DNA of 64,000 nucleotides, from positions 1 to 64,000 of the forward strand of contig JANQOZ010000051.1 of NCBI GenBank assembly GCA_028285525.1, in the 5' to 3' direction. Below are positions 23,026 through 33,747 of the stretch, in pieces. Numbering within the stretch: the stretch's first letter is position 1; the number at the start of each line of letters is the position of its first letter. Source of the DNA: Lysobacterales bacterium (GTDB lineage Bacteria; Pseudomonadota; Gammaproteobacteria; Xanthomonadales; SZUA-38). A program made the translations under genes and the position numbers. Under the pieces are notes generated by a model that worked only from the letters and a program-made list of their open reading frames with translations, did no database searches and had not been told where the DNA came from.

Positions 23026-24278
23026 CCGGCGGTTTGCAAAACGGGCGTCGGCTGGGGCTGAAAGCGCCGCAGCAGCGCCACGAGCGCGGCCACCACAATC
23101 AGCATGATGATCAGCCCGTTGAGCGCGGGCAGGTAGCTTTCGTCGGCCACGCGGCGCAGGCCCAGGAACTGGATGCCGGCGGCTCCTGCCAGGGAGTCCA
23201 CCATGGTGAACAGACCCAGGATGCGCCCGTACGAGGGGCCGGCAAAAAACTCCGCCAACACGAGCTGGATCGCGGAGAACGCGCCAGCGAAGCCCATGCC
23301 GTACACCACCGCGTAGCCGAACAGGGTCAGGTTGCTGCTGGGGTCAACCATTCGCAGCACCACCAGCCCAAGCATCAGGTTGATGATCGACAGCAGCAGG
23401 ATCCACACCTTGTTGAAGTGGTCACCCAGGTAGCCAAACAGCACCTTGCCCACGATCGCGCTCCAGAAGAACACGCTGAAAATCACAGGCAGCGAGCCGC
23501 GATCGACCCCGAGATCCTGCCCTAGGAAAATCGACTGATGCTGAAGGATGCCAACAATGCAGAACCACAGCGCTGCGGTCGCTACCATCATGAGGTAAAA
23601 GGCCGGCAGCTTGATGGCTTCCTTCAGAGTGATGCCGGCAGCTGGGGCCGTCTTGGACGGCTCGTCGCTCGCGGGCGCCAGCGCTTCTTCGCTGGCGGGG
23701 TCTGAGGCGGGACGTCGATTGCGGATCAGCAGCAGCCCGATTCCCATCATGACGCCGCCGACAATCGCGATGAGCGTGATTGCTTCCCGCCAACCCTGTT
23801 CCGCGAGGGTGGTTTTGGCGAGCAGCGGGAACAGCGCGCCGCCGAGACTCGAAGCCATCAGAAAGATGCCCACCGCCAGACCGCGGCGCTTCTCGAACCA
23901 GCGCGACAGGATCAGCATGCTGGCCACCAGCCCGCAGCCCGCCAGGCCGACCGAGCACGTCAGATAGATCAGCGTCATGTGGGTGAGCGTGCTCATGTGC
24001 GCGTAAAAGCCCAGCGGCACCACAATCAGAATGACGCCGAAGAACATAATGCGGCGCGCCGGATACCGGTCGCACAACGCGCCCAGGATGGGAGTCAGCA
24101 GCGCCGTAAGCAGCAGGAATAGGGATGCGGGGCGGGTGACCTCCGCTTCGTTCCAGCCAAATTCGGCGGTCAGCTCGGGATAGAGCAGCGGCAGCGTATT
24201 CAGCAGGATGCCGTTGGTGGCCATGTAGAGCAGAAACAGGCCGGCAAGCACCCACCAGGCGTAATCAATTTTTTTCAT
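23022..24278 (-). CDS. MFS transporter, OFA/monocarboxylate-type
   Basis: A 418-residue major-facilitator protein with about 12 membrane helices and a charged central loop near residues 190-210. Family marks are GALCDRYPARRIMFFG between helices 2 and 3 and SRWFEKRRGLAVG after helix 4, as in the oxalate/formate antiporter and monocarboxylate group. The substrate is unknown; a small organic acid is likely. It is 21 bp downstream of the S4-domain gene and on the same strand. Confidence 0.85.
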   Translation of the reverse strand: MKKIDYAWWVLAGLFLLYMATNGILLNTLPLLYPELTAEFGWNEAEVTRPASLFLLLTALLTPILGALCDRYPARRIMFFGVILIVVPLGFYAHMSTLTHMTLIYLTCSVGLAGCGLVASMLILSRWFEKRRGLAVGIFLMASSLGGALFPLLAKTTLAEQGWREAITLIAIVGGVMMGIGLLLIRNRRPASDPASEEALAPASDEPSKTAPAAGITLKEAIKLPAFYLMMVATAALWFCIVGILQHQSIFLGQDLGVDRGSLPVIFSVFFWSAIVGKVLFGYLGDHFNKVWILLLSIINLMLGLVVLRMVDPSSNLTLFGYAVVYGMGFAGAFSAIQLVLAEFFAGPSYGRILGLFTMVDSLAGAAGIQFLGLRRVADESYLPALNGLIIMLIVVAALVALLRRFQPQPTPVLQTAG

Positions 24279-24299
24279 CGGGTGAATCTCAAATTTGGG

Positions 24300-24548
24300 T
24301 CAGTCGCTGGCGCGGACGGTCTCTGGCGAATCGGCACAACGTACGATGAGCCGTTCCTGCTCGAACACAATCTGGTCGCCGTCAACAATCTTGCGTCGCT
24401 TGCGCGTTTCGACGTGACCGTTTACGGATACGGCTCCGGCAGCAATCAGCATCTTGGCCTCACCGCCGCTGCCGGCCACGCCGCTGATTTTCAGCACCTT
24501 AAACAGCTCGACGGGCTGCTGATTCAGTTCAACTTCCTGCTGGGACAG
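24300..24548 (-). CDS. S4-domain RNA-binding protein (YbcJ-like)
   Basis: A small S4 RNA-binding protein of the YbcJ type: VELFKVLKISGVAGSGGEAK, then MLIAAGAVSVNGHVETRKRR and KIVDGDQIVF. The S4 fold begins at VELFKVL, upstream of the only standard start (GTG 24497), so translation probably begins earlier. CTG 24548, with GGGAG 10 bp upstream, gives MSQQEVELNQQPVELF and is the best candidate. Family members bind structured RNA, possibly ribosomal. Confidence 0.75.
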   Translation of the reverse strand: MSQQEVELNQQPVELFKVLKISGVAGSGGEAKMLIAAGAVSVNGHVETRKRRKIVDGDQIVFEQERLIVRCADSPETVRASD

Positions 24549-24755
24549 TGCCTGGTTGCTCCCGTGTTGCGACCCTTGGATCGGTCAGCCAGAATCTTCG
24601 CCGCCCAGCCGAAGTTGCCCGGGATAAAGCCCGGTGTGCGCCGGCGAACGGGTGTGTAATAGTGGCAGGCTGGCGACGACAGCGCCAGACCTACAACGAA
24701 AATACCAACCGTCCCGGCCAGCCGCCTGCTGCTCGGGCTGACAGGGAGACAGGCA

Positions 24756-25631
24756 ATGGCTGATCCTCGCTTGAGGCAGATGATTGAGAACCAGCAGATG
24801 GTGGTGGCGCCCGGCGTCTTTGACATGATGGCCGCGCATATCGCTAATCGCATCGGCTTCGACGCCGTTTACGCCTCAGGTTACTGGCTGACCGCGTCCT
24901 ACCTGGGTATCCCCGACGCGGGCATCGCCACCTTCACCGACATGTTGAACCGGGTCAGCCGGCTGTGTGAGATCAGCGACGCGCCCGTCGTTGCGGATGC
25001 CGACACGGGCTACGGCGGTCTGCTGAATCTGCACCATACGGTGAAAGGTTATGAAAAAGCCGGCGTGTCCGGCTTCCAGTTTGAGGACCAGGTTTTTCCC
25101 AAGAAGTGTGGCCACACCAAAAACCGCATGGTGATTCCGCTCGAGGAGATGGTGGACAAGATCAAGGTGGCGCTCGATGCGCGCACCGACACGAACATGC
25201 TGCTGATCGCCCGCACCGACGCCCGAACCGACTACGGTCTGGACGTGGCCCTGGAGCGGGCCCAGGCGTTTGCCGAGGCCGGCGCGGACCTGGTGTTTGT
25301 CGAGGCGCTGGAGACCGAAGAGGAGATGCGCAAAGCGACCGCCACCATCGGACACCCGATGATGGCGAACATGGCCGACGGCGGGCACACGCCGATCTTC
25401 AGCGGCGACAAGCTACAGGAGATCGGCTACTCGCTGGCGATCTTCCCGGCCATCACCGCGCTGTCGGCTATGGCGGCCGTGGAGTCGGCGCTGAAGCACA
25501 TCAAGGCCACCGGGACGAGCCAGGGATCGCCGGTGCCGCGCTTTGATTTTCAGGATATGTGCGTGCTGTTGGGCTTTGAGGACGTGTGGGACTTCGAAAA
25601 GCGCTGGGGTATCGGCCACCAGTCGGACTGA
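24756..25631 (+). CDS. Isocitrate lyase / PEP mutase superfamily enzyme
   Basis: A 291-residue alpha/beta-barrel enzyme. It carries the catalytic-cysteine loop FPKKCGHTKNRMV and the metal-binding segment VVADADTGYGG. With the KKCGH cysteine it is more like methylisocitrate or dimethylmalate lyases than oxaloacetate decarboxylases, which lack it. The C-terminal FDFQDMCVLLGFEDVWDFEKR belongs to this group. The substrate cannot be fixed; no propionate-cycle genes are nearby. The ATG has GGGAGACAGG upstream. Confidence 0.82.
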   Translation: MADPRLRQMIENQQMVVAPGVFDMMAAHIANRIGFDAVYASGYWLTASYLGIPDAGIATFTDMLNRVSRLCEISDAPVVADADTGYGGLLNLHHTVKGYEKAGVSGFQFEDQVFPKKCGHTKNRMVIPLEEMVDKIKVALDARTDTNMLLIARTDARTDYGLDVALERAQAFAEAGADLVFVEALETEEEMRKATATIGHPMMANMADGGHTPIFSGDKLQEIGYSLAIFPAITALSAMAAVESALKHIKATGTSQGSPVPRFDFQDMCVLLGFEDVWDFEKRWGIGHQSD

Positions 25632-25656
25632 TCGTCCCCAGCTTGGCGGGAGTAGC

Positions 25657-26028
25657 TCAGCCCAGGGCGCTGAGCTCGCGCGACAGCAGCGACGCGTCTC
25701 CGAGGTTGAGCTCCACGAGCCGCTTGAGATGCACAAAGCTGTCCATGTCGATCTTCTGACAGATGAAGCCGATGCTGTGGTCTGCCACGTGGGCCACGGT
25801 GACCGACATGCTGATGATGGCGCTGCCTTCCAGCTTGACCTCGATACGGTAGAAGTCGCCGGGCTTGCCGGACCAGTCGTCAGGGCGCTTGAGCAGCGCC
25901 CCCTTGAGCGAGATGTCGATGAGCTCGCTCTCCCACGCCTGTGACCCCGAGTACAGGTGCACCCTGGCCTCGATGTTGAAGCGGGAGAAGCGACGTCGCT
26001 CGGCGCCGCCGGATTCGGACTCACTCAC
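25657..26028 (-). CDS. PilZ domain c-di-GMP-binding protein
   Basis: A 123-residue stand-alone PilZ protein. The c-di-GMP-binding RRRFSRF (R-x-x-x-R type) lies near residues 11-17, and ESELIDISLKGALL supplies the D-x-S-x-x-G motif near residues 34-47. It is a cytoplasmic receptor; its target is unknown. It follows the CNNM-type gene on the same strand at 51 bp and may be co-transcribed with it. Confidence 0.88.
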   Translation of the reverse strand: MSESESGGAERRRFSRFNIEARVHLYSGSQAWESELIDISLKGALLKRPDDWSGKPGDFYRIEVKLEGSAIISMSVTVAHVADHSIGFICQKIDMDSFVHLKRLVELNLGDASLLSRELSALG

Positions 26029-26079
26029 GATAAAAAGCCTGAAAAAACAGCAACGTCTGAATTATATCTCAAACGTGCC

Positions 26080-27369
26080 TCAGTGTACGGTCGGCGGCGC
26101 GACCCCGGCCCCCTCCGGCGGAGCGCCCCGGACTTCGACGCTTTTGATCACGTTGTCGTGCAGAGCGGTGATGGTGAACGTCAGACCGTCGATGAGAACC
26201 TCAGCGCCGGCCTCGGGGATGGCCTGCAGATGCTCCAGCAGCAGGCCGTTCACCGTTCGCGGGCCTTCCGTCGGCAGGGCCCAGCCCAGGCGCCGGTTCA
26301 GAGAGCGAACGTTTTCCGCACCGTCGATGAGCAGCGTGCCGTCACGCCGGCGCGTCGGGCGCCGGATCCGGTTGCGTGGCTCGGTGGTGAATTCGCCGAC
26401 GATCTCCTCCAGGATGTCGTCCAGGGTGATCAACCCCTGGATGTCCCCATACTCGTCCACCACCAGCCCCAGGCGTCGCTCCCGCTCCTGAAACTCCAGC
26501 AGCTGTTGCGTCAGGCTGGTGGTCTCCGGCACAAAATACGGTTTGCGCACCAGGCCGCGAAGCGAGGCGAGGTCGAGCGTGCCGGCAGCGAGCCGGTTCA
26601 CGACGGTACGCACGTGGAGGACCCCGGTGACCTCTTCGAAGTCGCCTTCGATCACCGGCAGGCGAGTATAGAAGCTGTTGCGGATCTGATCGACGATGCT
26701 GCCCCAGTCGTCTTTAAGATCAAGACACACCATGTCGTTGCGCGGCACCATCGCGTCGGAAACGCTGGCCTGTTCGAGATCCAGGATGTTAAGAAGCATC
26801 GCCCGATAGCTGCCCGTGGCGCGGGTGCTTGAGTCGCTGAGCATGGTGCGCAGCTCGTCCCGGCTGAGCTGGTCGGAGCGGCTGAACGAGCGCATTCCGA
26901 ACAGTTTCAGCAATCCGTTGGCGGCCCAGTTGATCAGCGCCACCACCGGATACAGCAGCCGCAGCAGCCAGCTCAGCGGTGAGGAGACGGGGTAGGCAAG
27001 GCTCTCCGGGTGCACCGCGGCCCAGGTTTTGGGCGCAACCTCCGCGAAGATCAGCACCAGCGGGGTAAACACTAACGGCATGATGATCGGCCCCAGGTCG
27101 CTGTACAGACGGATGCTGATGACCGTGGCCAGGCTGGTGGCAAATATGTTGACCAAGTTATTGCCGAGCAGAATGATGCCGATCAGCCGGTCGGGCTTGG
27201 ACAGCAGTTTGGCGACGCGCGCGGCCTTCTTGTCGCCTTCGCTGGCGCGGTGCCGAAGCTTATAGCGATTGACCGCCATCAGGGCGGTTTCGGAGGATGA
27301 GAAGAAGGCGGACAGCAGCAGAAGGACCGCCAGACCGATCAGCAGGTACGCAAGGGGAATGTCGTCCAA
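26080..27369 (-). CDS. CNNM / HlyC-CorC family membrane protein
   Basis: A 429-residue protein. The N-terminal DUF21 transmembrane domain has about four helices (LSAFFSSSETALMAVNRYKL). Then come a CBS pair from about residue 200 (MVPRNDMVCL, VVDEYGDIQGLITLDDILEEI) and the C-terminal CorC_HlyC domain (TLLIDGAENVRSLNRRLG). The family transports or regulates Mg/Co ions in the inner membrane. It is 12 bp downstream of the CcsA-like gene, hence probably one operon, although the roles differ. Confidence 0.9.
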   Translation of the reverse strand: MDDIPLAYLLIGLAVLLLLSAFFSSSETALMAVNRYKLRHRASEGDKKAARVAKLLSKPDRLIGIILLGNNLVNIFATSLATVISIRLYSDLGPIIMPLVFTPLVLIFAEVAPKTWAAVHPESLAYPVSSPLSWLLRLLYPVVALINWAANGLLKLFGMRSFSRSDQLSRDELRTMLSDSSTRATGSYRAMLLNILDLEQASVSDAMVPRNDMVCLDLKDDWGSIVDQIRNSFYTRLPVIEGDFEEVTGVLHVRTVVNRLAAGTLDLASLRGLVRKPYFVPETTSLTQQLLEFQERERRLGLVVDEYGDIQGLITLDDILEEIVGEFTTEPRNRIRRPTRRRDGTLLIDGAENVRSLNRRLGWALPTEGPRTVNGLLLEHLQAIPEAGAEVLIDGLTFTITALHDNVIKSVEVRGAPPEGAGVAPPTVH

Positions 27370-27381
27370 GGTTGGGGCCTG

Positions 27382-28188
27382 TCAGGCAACTCGCTTCAGA
27401 ATCAGTTCCAAAACCAGTTTGCTCCCAAAATACGCGACCAGCAACACGGCGGCGCCGGCCAGGGTCAGGCGCACGGCGGTCCGCCCGCGCCAGCCAAACT
27501 GCCATCGACCCCACAGCAGCAGGCCAAAAACCACCCACGCGCAGATCGACAGAACGGTCTTGTGGACCAGATGTTGGGCCATCATGTCGTCGACGAACAG
27601 CATGCCGGTCACCAGCGCCAGGGTCAGCAGCACAAACCCCATGGTGATGACTTGAAACAGCAGTTGCTCCATCCGCTGGAGCGGCGGCAGGTTGTTCAGG
27701 ATCTGCAGCCCGCCGCCGCGCAGGGCCCGGTCCTGCAGGAGAATGACTGTCGCCTGGGCGGCGGCGATACAGAGCAGCGCGAACGCCATGACCGATAGCG
27801 CCGCGTGGACGTTGAGCTGCCAGCCGAGATCCTTCAGCACCACAATCTTGACGCCCCAGACCAGCTGCAGCGAGACGCACAGCGCCGCCAGCGGAAACAG
27901 CACCAGCCCCAGGTTCATCACCGGCCGGATCAGCGTGCCGGCAAGCACCAGAATGACCGTCAGCCAGGCGGCGGCGGACAGCATGTAGAAAAAGCCGAGA
28001 TTGAGCTGTCCTTCGGTTCCGCCGAGGATCCACAGCAGGCCGCCGTGGCACAGAGCCGCGGCAGCGATCGCCAGCAGCAGGGGGCGGCGGTGTGCGTCCT
28101 GACTGGGCGCACGAATGCGCATCAGCGCGAGCGTCGCGCCGACGATGTAAAGAAAGATGCTGGGCAGACCCGCAATAACCGGACTCAT
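27382..28188 (-). CDS. CcsA/HemX-type cytochrome c assembly-like membrane protein
   Basis: A 268-residue protein with about eight membrane helices of the cytochrome c assembly (CcsA/YpjD) family. Histidines in GVKIVVLKDLGWQLNVHAAL and MMAQHLVHKTVLSICAWVVFG could hold haem. This short form sits beside ffh in many proteobacteria as an uncharacterised inner-membrane protein. ATG 28188 is chosen; starting farther upstream would overlap the ffh promoter. Confidence 0.85.
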   Translation of the reverse strand: MSPVIAGLPSIFLYIVGATLALMRIRAPSQDAHRRPLLLAIAAAALCHGGLLWILGGTEGQLNLGFFYMLSAAAWLTVILVLAGTLIRPVMNLGLVLFPLAALCVSLQLVWGVKIVVLKDLGWQLNVHAALSVMAFALLCIAAAQATVILLQDRALRGGGLQILNNLPPLQRMEQLLFQVITMGFVLLTLALVTGMLFVDDMMAQHLVHKTVLSICAWVVFGLLLWGRWQFGWRGRTAVRLTLAGAAVLLVAYFGSKLVLELILKRVA

Positions 28189-28213
28189 CCCGAAATGATC
28201 GCATAAATCGGCG

Positions 28214-28242
28214 GTGTGATGTCCGCATTGCGACCGTATAAT
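28214..28242 (+). promoter_or_regulatory. ffh promoter
   Basis: A perfect -10 TATAAT (28237-28242) lies 33 bp before the ffh ATG. The -35 at 17-bp spacing (GTGTGA) is poor, so the -10 carries the call. Confidence 0.5.
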
Positions 28243-28274
28243 GGTCGGCCGCTTGTTCATTGGTACCGGTTCTT

Positions 28275-29654
<1,380 letters not shown>

Positions 29655-29697
29655 CGGGGCACGACAGGCAAACCCGCGCAGCAACTGCGAAAAAGCC

Positions 29698-29725
29698 TTT
29701 ATTTTTGACGTCCGTGATGTAAAAT
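29698..29725 (+). promoter_or_regulatory. Promoter of the rpsP-rimM-trmD-rplS operon
   Basis: TTTATT (29698-29703) and TAAAAT (29720-29725), spaced 16 bp, with a TG just before the -10 (extended -10). It lies about 58 bp upstream of rpsP in the only spacer of the block. Confidence 0.5.
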
Positions 29726-29783
29726 GGCGCGCTTTTGTTTGCGCAGGTAGCCACGCGTTGGCCCCTCAGCAGGATAAATAATA

Positions 29784-30044
29784 ATGGTTAGAATCAGATT
29801 GTCGCGCGGCGGTGCCAAAAAGCGACCCTTTTATCACGTCGTGGTGACCGACCAGCGCAACAAGCGCGACGGCCGCTATATCGAGCGTGTGGGCTTCTTC
29901 AATCCCGTGGCTCGCGGTCAGGAAGAGCGTCTGCGCCTGGATGCTGAGCGCATCGCCCACTGGGTGGGTGTCGGCGCGCAGCTGTCCGATCGCGTGCGTT
30001 CACTGATGAAGGAAGCGCAGGCCGCCGAAGCGGCCGCAGCGTAA
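29784..30044 (+). CDS. rpsP: Small-subunit ribosomal protein S16
   Basis: An 86-residue protein starting [20 protein letters not shown], the invariant bS16 start, with [10 protein letters not shown] and [17 protein letters not shown]. Full length with a short alanine-rich tail. First gene of the canonical rpsP-rimM-trmD-rplS operon; a structural protein of the 30S body. Confidence 0.97.
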   Translation: MVRIRLSRGGAKKRPFYHVVVTDQRNKRDGRYIERVGFFNPVARGQEERLRLDAERIAHWVGVGAQLSDRVRSLMKEAQAAEAAAA

Positions 30045-30051
30045 GTCAGCC

Positions 30052-30543
30052 GTGGTCGAGCGCGTCGTTTTAGGGCGCGTTGCCGGCCACCATGGTCTCC
30101 GCGGCTGGCTGAAGGTGCTTTCGTTCACCGATCCACGCGAGGGCCTGTTCGACTACGAGTCGCTCAATCTGGGAAACAGCGAAGCTGTCCAGTTTGAGAG
30201 CCAGATTCGGGGCAAGCTGCTGCTGCTGCGCCCGGAAGGCGCCAGCAGCCGCGAAGACGCCGAAATCTGGCGCGATGCCGAGATCTGGCTCCCAAAGAGC
30301 GACATGCCGGAGCCCGAGCCAGGAGAATACTACTGGCACGACCTCGAAGGCTGCAGCGTCGAGACGATCGAGGGCCAGCCGCTTGGCAATGTCGACCGGA
30401 TGATGGCCACCGGCGCAAACGATGTGATGGTGGTCAGAGGGATGCAGGAAATCCTGATCCCGTTTGTCCAGGGCATGTACGTGATGAGCGTCGACGTCGA
30501 GTCGAAGCGGATCATCGTCGACTGGGATCCGGAGGCGGTTTAG
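30052..30543 (+). CDS. rimM: Ribosome maturation factor RimM
   Basis: A 163-residue, two-domain RimM: GRVAGHHGLRGWLKVLSFTD in the N-terminal domain, and YYWHDLEGCSVE, GANDVMVV and EILIPFVQ in the PRC-barrel. It helps mature the 30S head around protein S19. The start is GTG, 7 bp after rpsP. Confidence 0.95.
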   Translation: MVERVVLGRVAGHHGLRGWLKVLSFTDPREGLFDYESLNLGNSEAVQFESQIRGKLLLLRPEGASSREDAEIWRDAEIWLPKSDMPEPEPGEYYWHDLEGCSVETIEGQPLGNVDRMMATGANDVMVVRGMQEILIPFVQGMYVMSVDVESKRIIVDWDPEAV

Positions 30544-30580
30544 GCGCTTTGCGAGAGCAAAGTGACCACGCAGGCAGTCG

Positions 30581-31342
30581 ATGCAGATAGATGTGATAAC
30601 GCTGTTTCCCGAGGGCTTCAGTCGTTGTCTGGAAATGGGCGTCACCGGTCGTGCTCTGCGCGACGGACTGGCCACGGTCAGGACCTGGAATCCGAGGGAC
30701 TTTGCCCCGGACGAACGAGGCACGGTAGACGACCGCCCATTTGGCGGCGGACCGGGCATGGTGCTGGCGGCGCCGGTTTTGGCGCACTGCGCTGAGGCGG
30801 TACTGGCGGAAGGTCCGGCCGCGCCGCTGCGGTACTTGAGCCCGCAGGGTCAGCAAATTCGCCAGGGCGACCTGGAGCGCTGGGCCGAGGAGCCCCGAAA
30901 CATATGGCTCTGCGGTCGATATGAAGGGGTTGATGAGCGACTGCTCAACAGGCCCGACATAGAACAATGGTCGCTCGGCGATTTTGTGCTGAGCGGTGGC
31001 GAGCTCGCCGCAGCCGTCGTGATCGACGGCATTATCCGGCTTCTGCCGGGAGCGCTCGGGCACGCGGAGTCTGCCGACCAGGACTCGTTCAGCAGCGGGC
31101 TGCTGGACTGCCCGCACTACACCCGACCGGTGGAGTGGCAGGGCCAGACGGTTCCGGAGGTTTTACGGTCCGGGGACCACGGCGCGGTGGCGCGCTGGCG
31201 GCTCAAGCAGTCGCTGGGGCAGACCTGGCTGAAGCGGCCAGCATTGCTGAACGAACGCGGCATGTCGCCTGACGAGGCAGACCTGCTGGAAGAGTTTTTA
31301 CAAGAGCGGCACGACGGTGCCCGAAACCAGAGAGAATCGTGA
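30581..31342 (+). CDS. trmD: tRNA (guanine-N1-)-methyltransferase
   Basis: A 253-residue SPOUT methyltransferase that makes m1G37 in tRNAs. The trefoil-knot and SAM-site segments are [12 protein letters not shown] and [23 protein letters not shown] and [12 protein letters not shown] are characteristic. Its stop overlaps the rplS start (TGATG). Confidence 0.96.
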   Translation: MQIDVITLFPEGFSRCLEMGVTGRALRDGLATVRTWNPRDFAPDERGTVDDRPFGGGPGMVLAAPVLAHCAEAVLAEGPAAPLRYLSPQGQQIRQGDLERWAEEPRNIWLCGRYEGVDERLLNRPDIEQWSLGDFVLSGGELAAAVVIDGIIRLLPGALGHAESADQDSFSSGLLDCPHYTRPVEWQGQTVPEVLRSGDHGAVARWRLKQSLGQTWLKRPALLNERGMSPDEADLLEEFLQERHDGARNQRES

Positions 31343-31695
31343 TGAGCGACATCATCAAACAACTCGAAGAAGAACAGATGGGCCGGGAGCTGCCGGATTT
31401 TGGTCCGGGCGATACCGTTGTGGTCAACGTGAAGGTTGTTGAAGGCAGCCGCGAGCGCCTCCAGGCTTTCGAAGGAACGGTGATTGCGCTGCGCAACCGC
31501 GGTCTGAACTCCGCGTTCACGGTCCGCAAGATCTCTCACGGCGAGGGCGTTGAGCGCGTGTTCCAGACCTACAGCCCGCAGATCGAATCGGTCACCGTCA
31601 AGCGTCGCGGCCGAGTCCGGCGCGCCAAGCTTTACTACCTTCGCGGTCGCGAGGGCAAGGCGGCCCGGATCAAGGAAAAGCTCGCGCGCCGGTAA
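31342..31695 (+). CDS. rplS: Large-subunit ribosomal protein L19
   Basis: A 117-residue bL19 with [35 protein letters not shown] and [20 protein letters not shown] 31342 overlaps the trmD stop; a GTG at 31339 is less likely. It ends the operon, directly before a strong terminator. Confidence 0.96.
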   Translation: MSDIIKQLEEEQMGRELPDFGPGDTVVVNVKVVEGSRERLQAFEGTVIALRNRGLNSAFTVRKISHGEGVERVFQTYSPQIESVTVKRRGRVRRAKLYYLRGREGKAARIKEKLARR

Positions 31696-31714
31696 CCCCC
31701 GGTGCGTCATCGAA

Positions 31715-31742
31715 AAAACCCGGTTTCGGCCGGGTTTTTTTG
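31715..31742 (+). terminator. Rho-independent terminator of the rplS operon
   Basis: AACCCGG (31717-31723) pairs with CCGGGTT (31730-31736) around a TTTCGG loop, followed by a run of seven T. Classic intrinsic terminator. Confidence 0.92.
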
Positions 31743-31810
31743 TGGGCGCTTGAAAAACGCCCCGGGCGTTCCCAACTGCCTAGCATCGCTCACAAACCGA
31801 TCACATTGCC

Positions 31811-33736
31811 ATGACCGAAACGCTCAAGCCCGAACAGCACGAATTTCAGGCGGAAGTGCGCCAGGTGCTGGACCTAATGGTCCACTCCCTGTACTCCAAC
31901 AAAGAGATCTTTCTTCGCGAGCTGATTTCCAACGCGTCCGACGCGCTGGACAAGCTGCGTTTTGAAGCGCTGTCAGACGACAGCCTGTATGCCGGTGACG
32001 CCGAGCTGCGGGTGCAGGTGTCGTTCGATAAAGATGCCGGGACGCTCACCGTCTACGACAACGGCATCGGCATGAGCCACGACGAGCTCCTGGAAAACCT
32101 GGGGACGATCGCCCGGTCTGGAACCCGTAAGTTCCTCGACGCCCTCAGCGGCGACGCGCGCACCGATTCGAACCTGATCGGTCAGTTCGGCGTAGGGTTC
32201 TATTCCGCGTTTATCGTCGCTGACCAGGTTACGGTGCAGTCCCGACGCGCCGGTGACGACGAGACCTGGCAGTGGGTGTCGGACGGGCAGGGCGCTTTCA
32301 CGCTGGAGCCGATAGAGGACGAGACGCTGGGCCGCGGCACGCGCATTATCCTCAAGCTGAAGGAAGGCGAGAGCGAATTCCTGGCCGACTATCGGCTGCG
32401 CTCACTGATCAGCAAGTACTCCGATCACATCGCGTTTCCGATCCAGATGCACAAGGTTCAGCCGCCGCCGGCCGCTGAGGAAGACGGTGACGAGGACGTC
32501 GTCGACGTGCCGGCCGATCCCGAGTGGGAATCGGTCAACCAGGCCTCCGCGCTGTGGTCCCGCCCCCGGCAGGAGATCGAGGACGACGAGTACAAGAGCT
32601 TCTACAAGCATGTCTCTAACGACTTCAACGACCCCCTGCGGTGGTCCCACAACCGGGTAGAGGGCAATCAGTCGTTCACGACGCTGCTGTACCTGCCGGA
32701 AAAGCCGCCGTTTGACCTGATGATGGGGCGCGAGGAGCGCCACGGTCTGAAGCTCTACGTTCGCCGCGTCTTTATTATGGACGCCGCGGAACAGCTGCTG
32801 CCGACCTATCTGCGCTTCATCCGGGGCGTGGTGGATTCGGACGACCTGCCGCTGAACGTCTCGCGCGAAATCCTGCAGGACAATGCGCTGGTCAAGAAGA
32901 TCCGCGCGTCGGTGGTCAAGCGGGTACTGGGCATGCTCGAGCAGCTCAGCGACGAAACAGAGACCTACCAGGCGTTCTGGAAGGGCTTCGGTGAGGTGCT
33001 CAAAGAAGGCGTGGTGGAAGACTTCTCCAACCAGGAGAAGCTGCTGAAGCTGGCCCGCTTTGCCTCGACAGCCAACAGCGACGCCGAGCCCACGACCAGC
33101 CTCGATGACTACCTCGGCCGGATGAACTCGGGTCAGGACAAGATCTACTACGTGACGGCCGACAGCCACCAGGCGGCGCTGAACAGCCCGCACCTGGAGG
33201 TCTTTCGCAAGCAGGGCATCGAGGTGCTGCTGATGTCTGATCGGGTGGACGAGTGGATGATGGGGCACGTCCGGGAGTATGACGGCAAGCCGTTCCAGTC
33301 GGTGGCCAAAGGCGATCTGGACCTGTCGAACCTGGAAGACGAAGACGCCAAGAAGCAGCGCGAAGAAAAGGCCAGCGAAGCTGCGCCGCTGCTGGAGCGG
33401 CTCAAGAAAGCGCTGGAAGAGCAGGTCGAAGAGGTGAAGGTGAGCAGCCGTCTGACCGATTCACCATCCTGCATCGTGCTGGCCGAGCACGACATGGCCC
33501 TGCACATGCAGCAGCTGATGAAGCAGGCGGGCCACGAGATGCCGGGATCGAAGCCGTCGCTCGAAATCAATCCGGATCATCCGCTGGTGACCCGCGCTGC
33601 GGCGGTGACCGACGAGGACCGCTTCTCCGACTGGGCGCACCTGCTGTTTGAGCAGGCGCTGTTGGCCGAAGGCGGCCAGCTGTCTGATCCAGCGTCGTAC
33701 GTGAAACGCGTCAACCAGCTGCTGACCGAAGCTTAA
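31811..33736 (+). CDS. htpG: Chaperone HtpG (Hsp90)
   Basis: A 641-residue Hsp90. The N-terminal ATPase (GHKL) domain shows NASDALDKL, YDNGIGM and GQFGVGFYSAF; the middle domain has YLRFIRGVVDSDDLPLNVSRE; a C-terminal dimerisation domain follows. Slightly longer than E. coli HtpG because of an acidic insertion near residues 220-235. Cytoplasmic, ATP-driven folding of clients under stress. No sigma-32 promoter is evident in the 115-bp spacer upstream. Confidence 0.97.
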   Translation: MTETLKPEQHEFQAEVRQVLDLMVHSLYSNKEIFLRELISNASDALDKLRFEALSDDSLYAGDAELRVQVSFDKDAGTLTVYDNGIGMSHDELLENLGTIARSGTRKFLDALSGDARTDSNLIGQFGVGFYSAFIVADQVTVQSRRAGDDETWQWVSDGQGAFTLEPIEDETLGRGTRIILKLKEGESEFLADYRLRSLISKYSDHIAFPIQMHKVQPPPAAEEDGDEDVVDVPADPEWESVNQASALWSRPRQEIEDDEYKSFYKHVSNDFNDPLRWSHNRVEGNQSFTTLLYLPEKPPFDLMMGREERHGLKLYVRRVFIMDAAEQLLPTYLRFIRGVVDSDDLPLNVSREILQDNALVKKIRASVVKRVLGMLEQLSDETETYQAFWKGFGEVLKEGVVEDFSNQEKLLKLARFASTANSDAEPTTSLDDYLGRMNSGQDKIYYVTADSHQAALNSPHLEVFRKQGIEVLLMSDRVDEWMMGHVREYDGKPFQSVAKGDLDLSNLEDEDAKKQREEKASEAAPLLERLKKALEEQVEEVKVSSRLTDSPSCIVLAEHDMALHMQQLMKQAGHEMPGSKPSLEINPDHPLVTRAAAVTDEDRFSDWAHLLFEQALLAEGGQLSDPASYVKRVNQLLTEA

Positions 33737-33747
33737 GGCGACCGGCG

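Noticed and set aside
31716..31742. htpG heat-shock promoter near the terminator
   Set aside because: The sequence is explained by the rplS terminator; no sigma-32 consensus pair is visible in 31743-31810.
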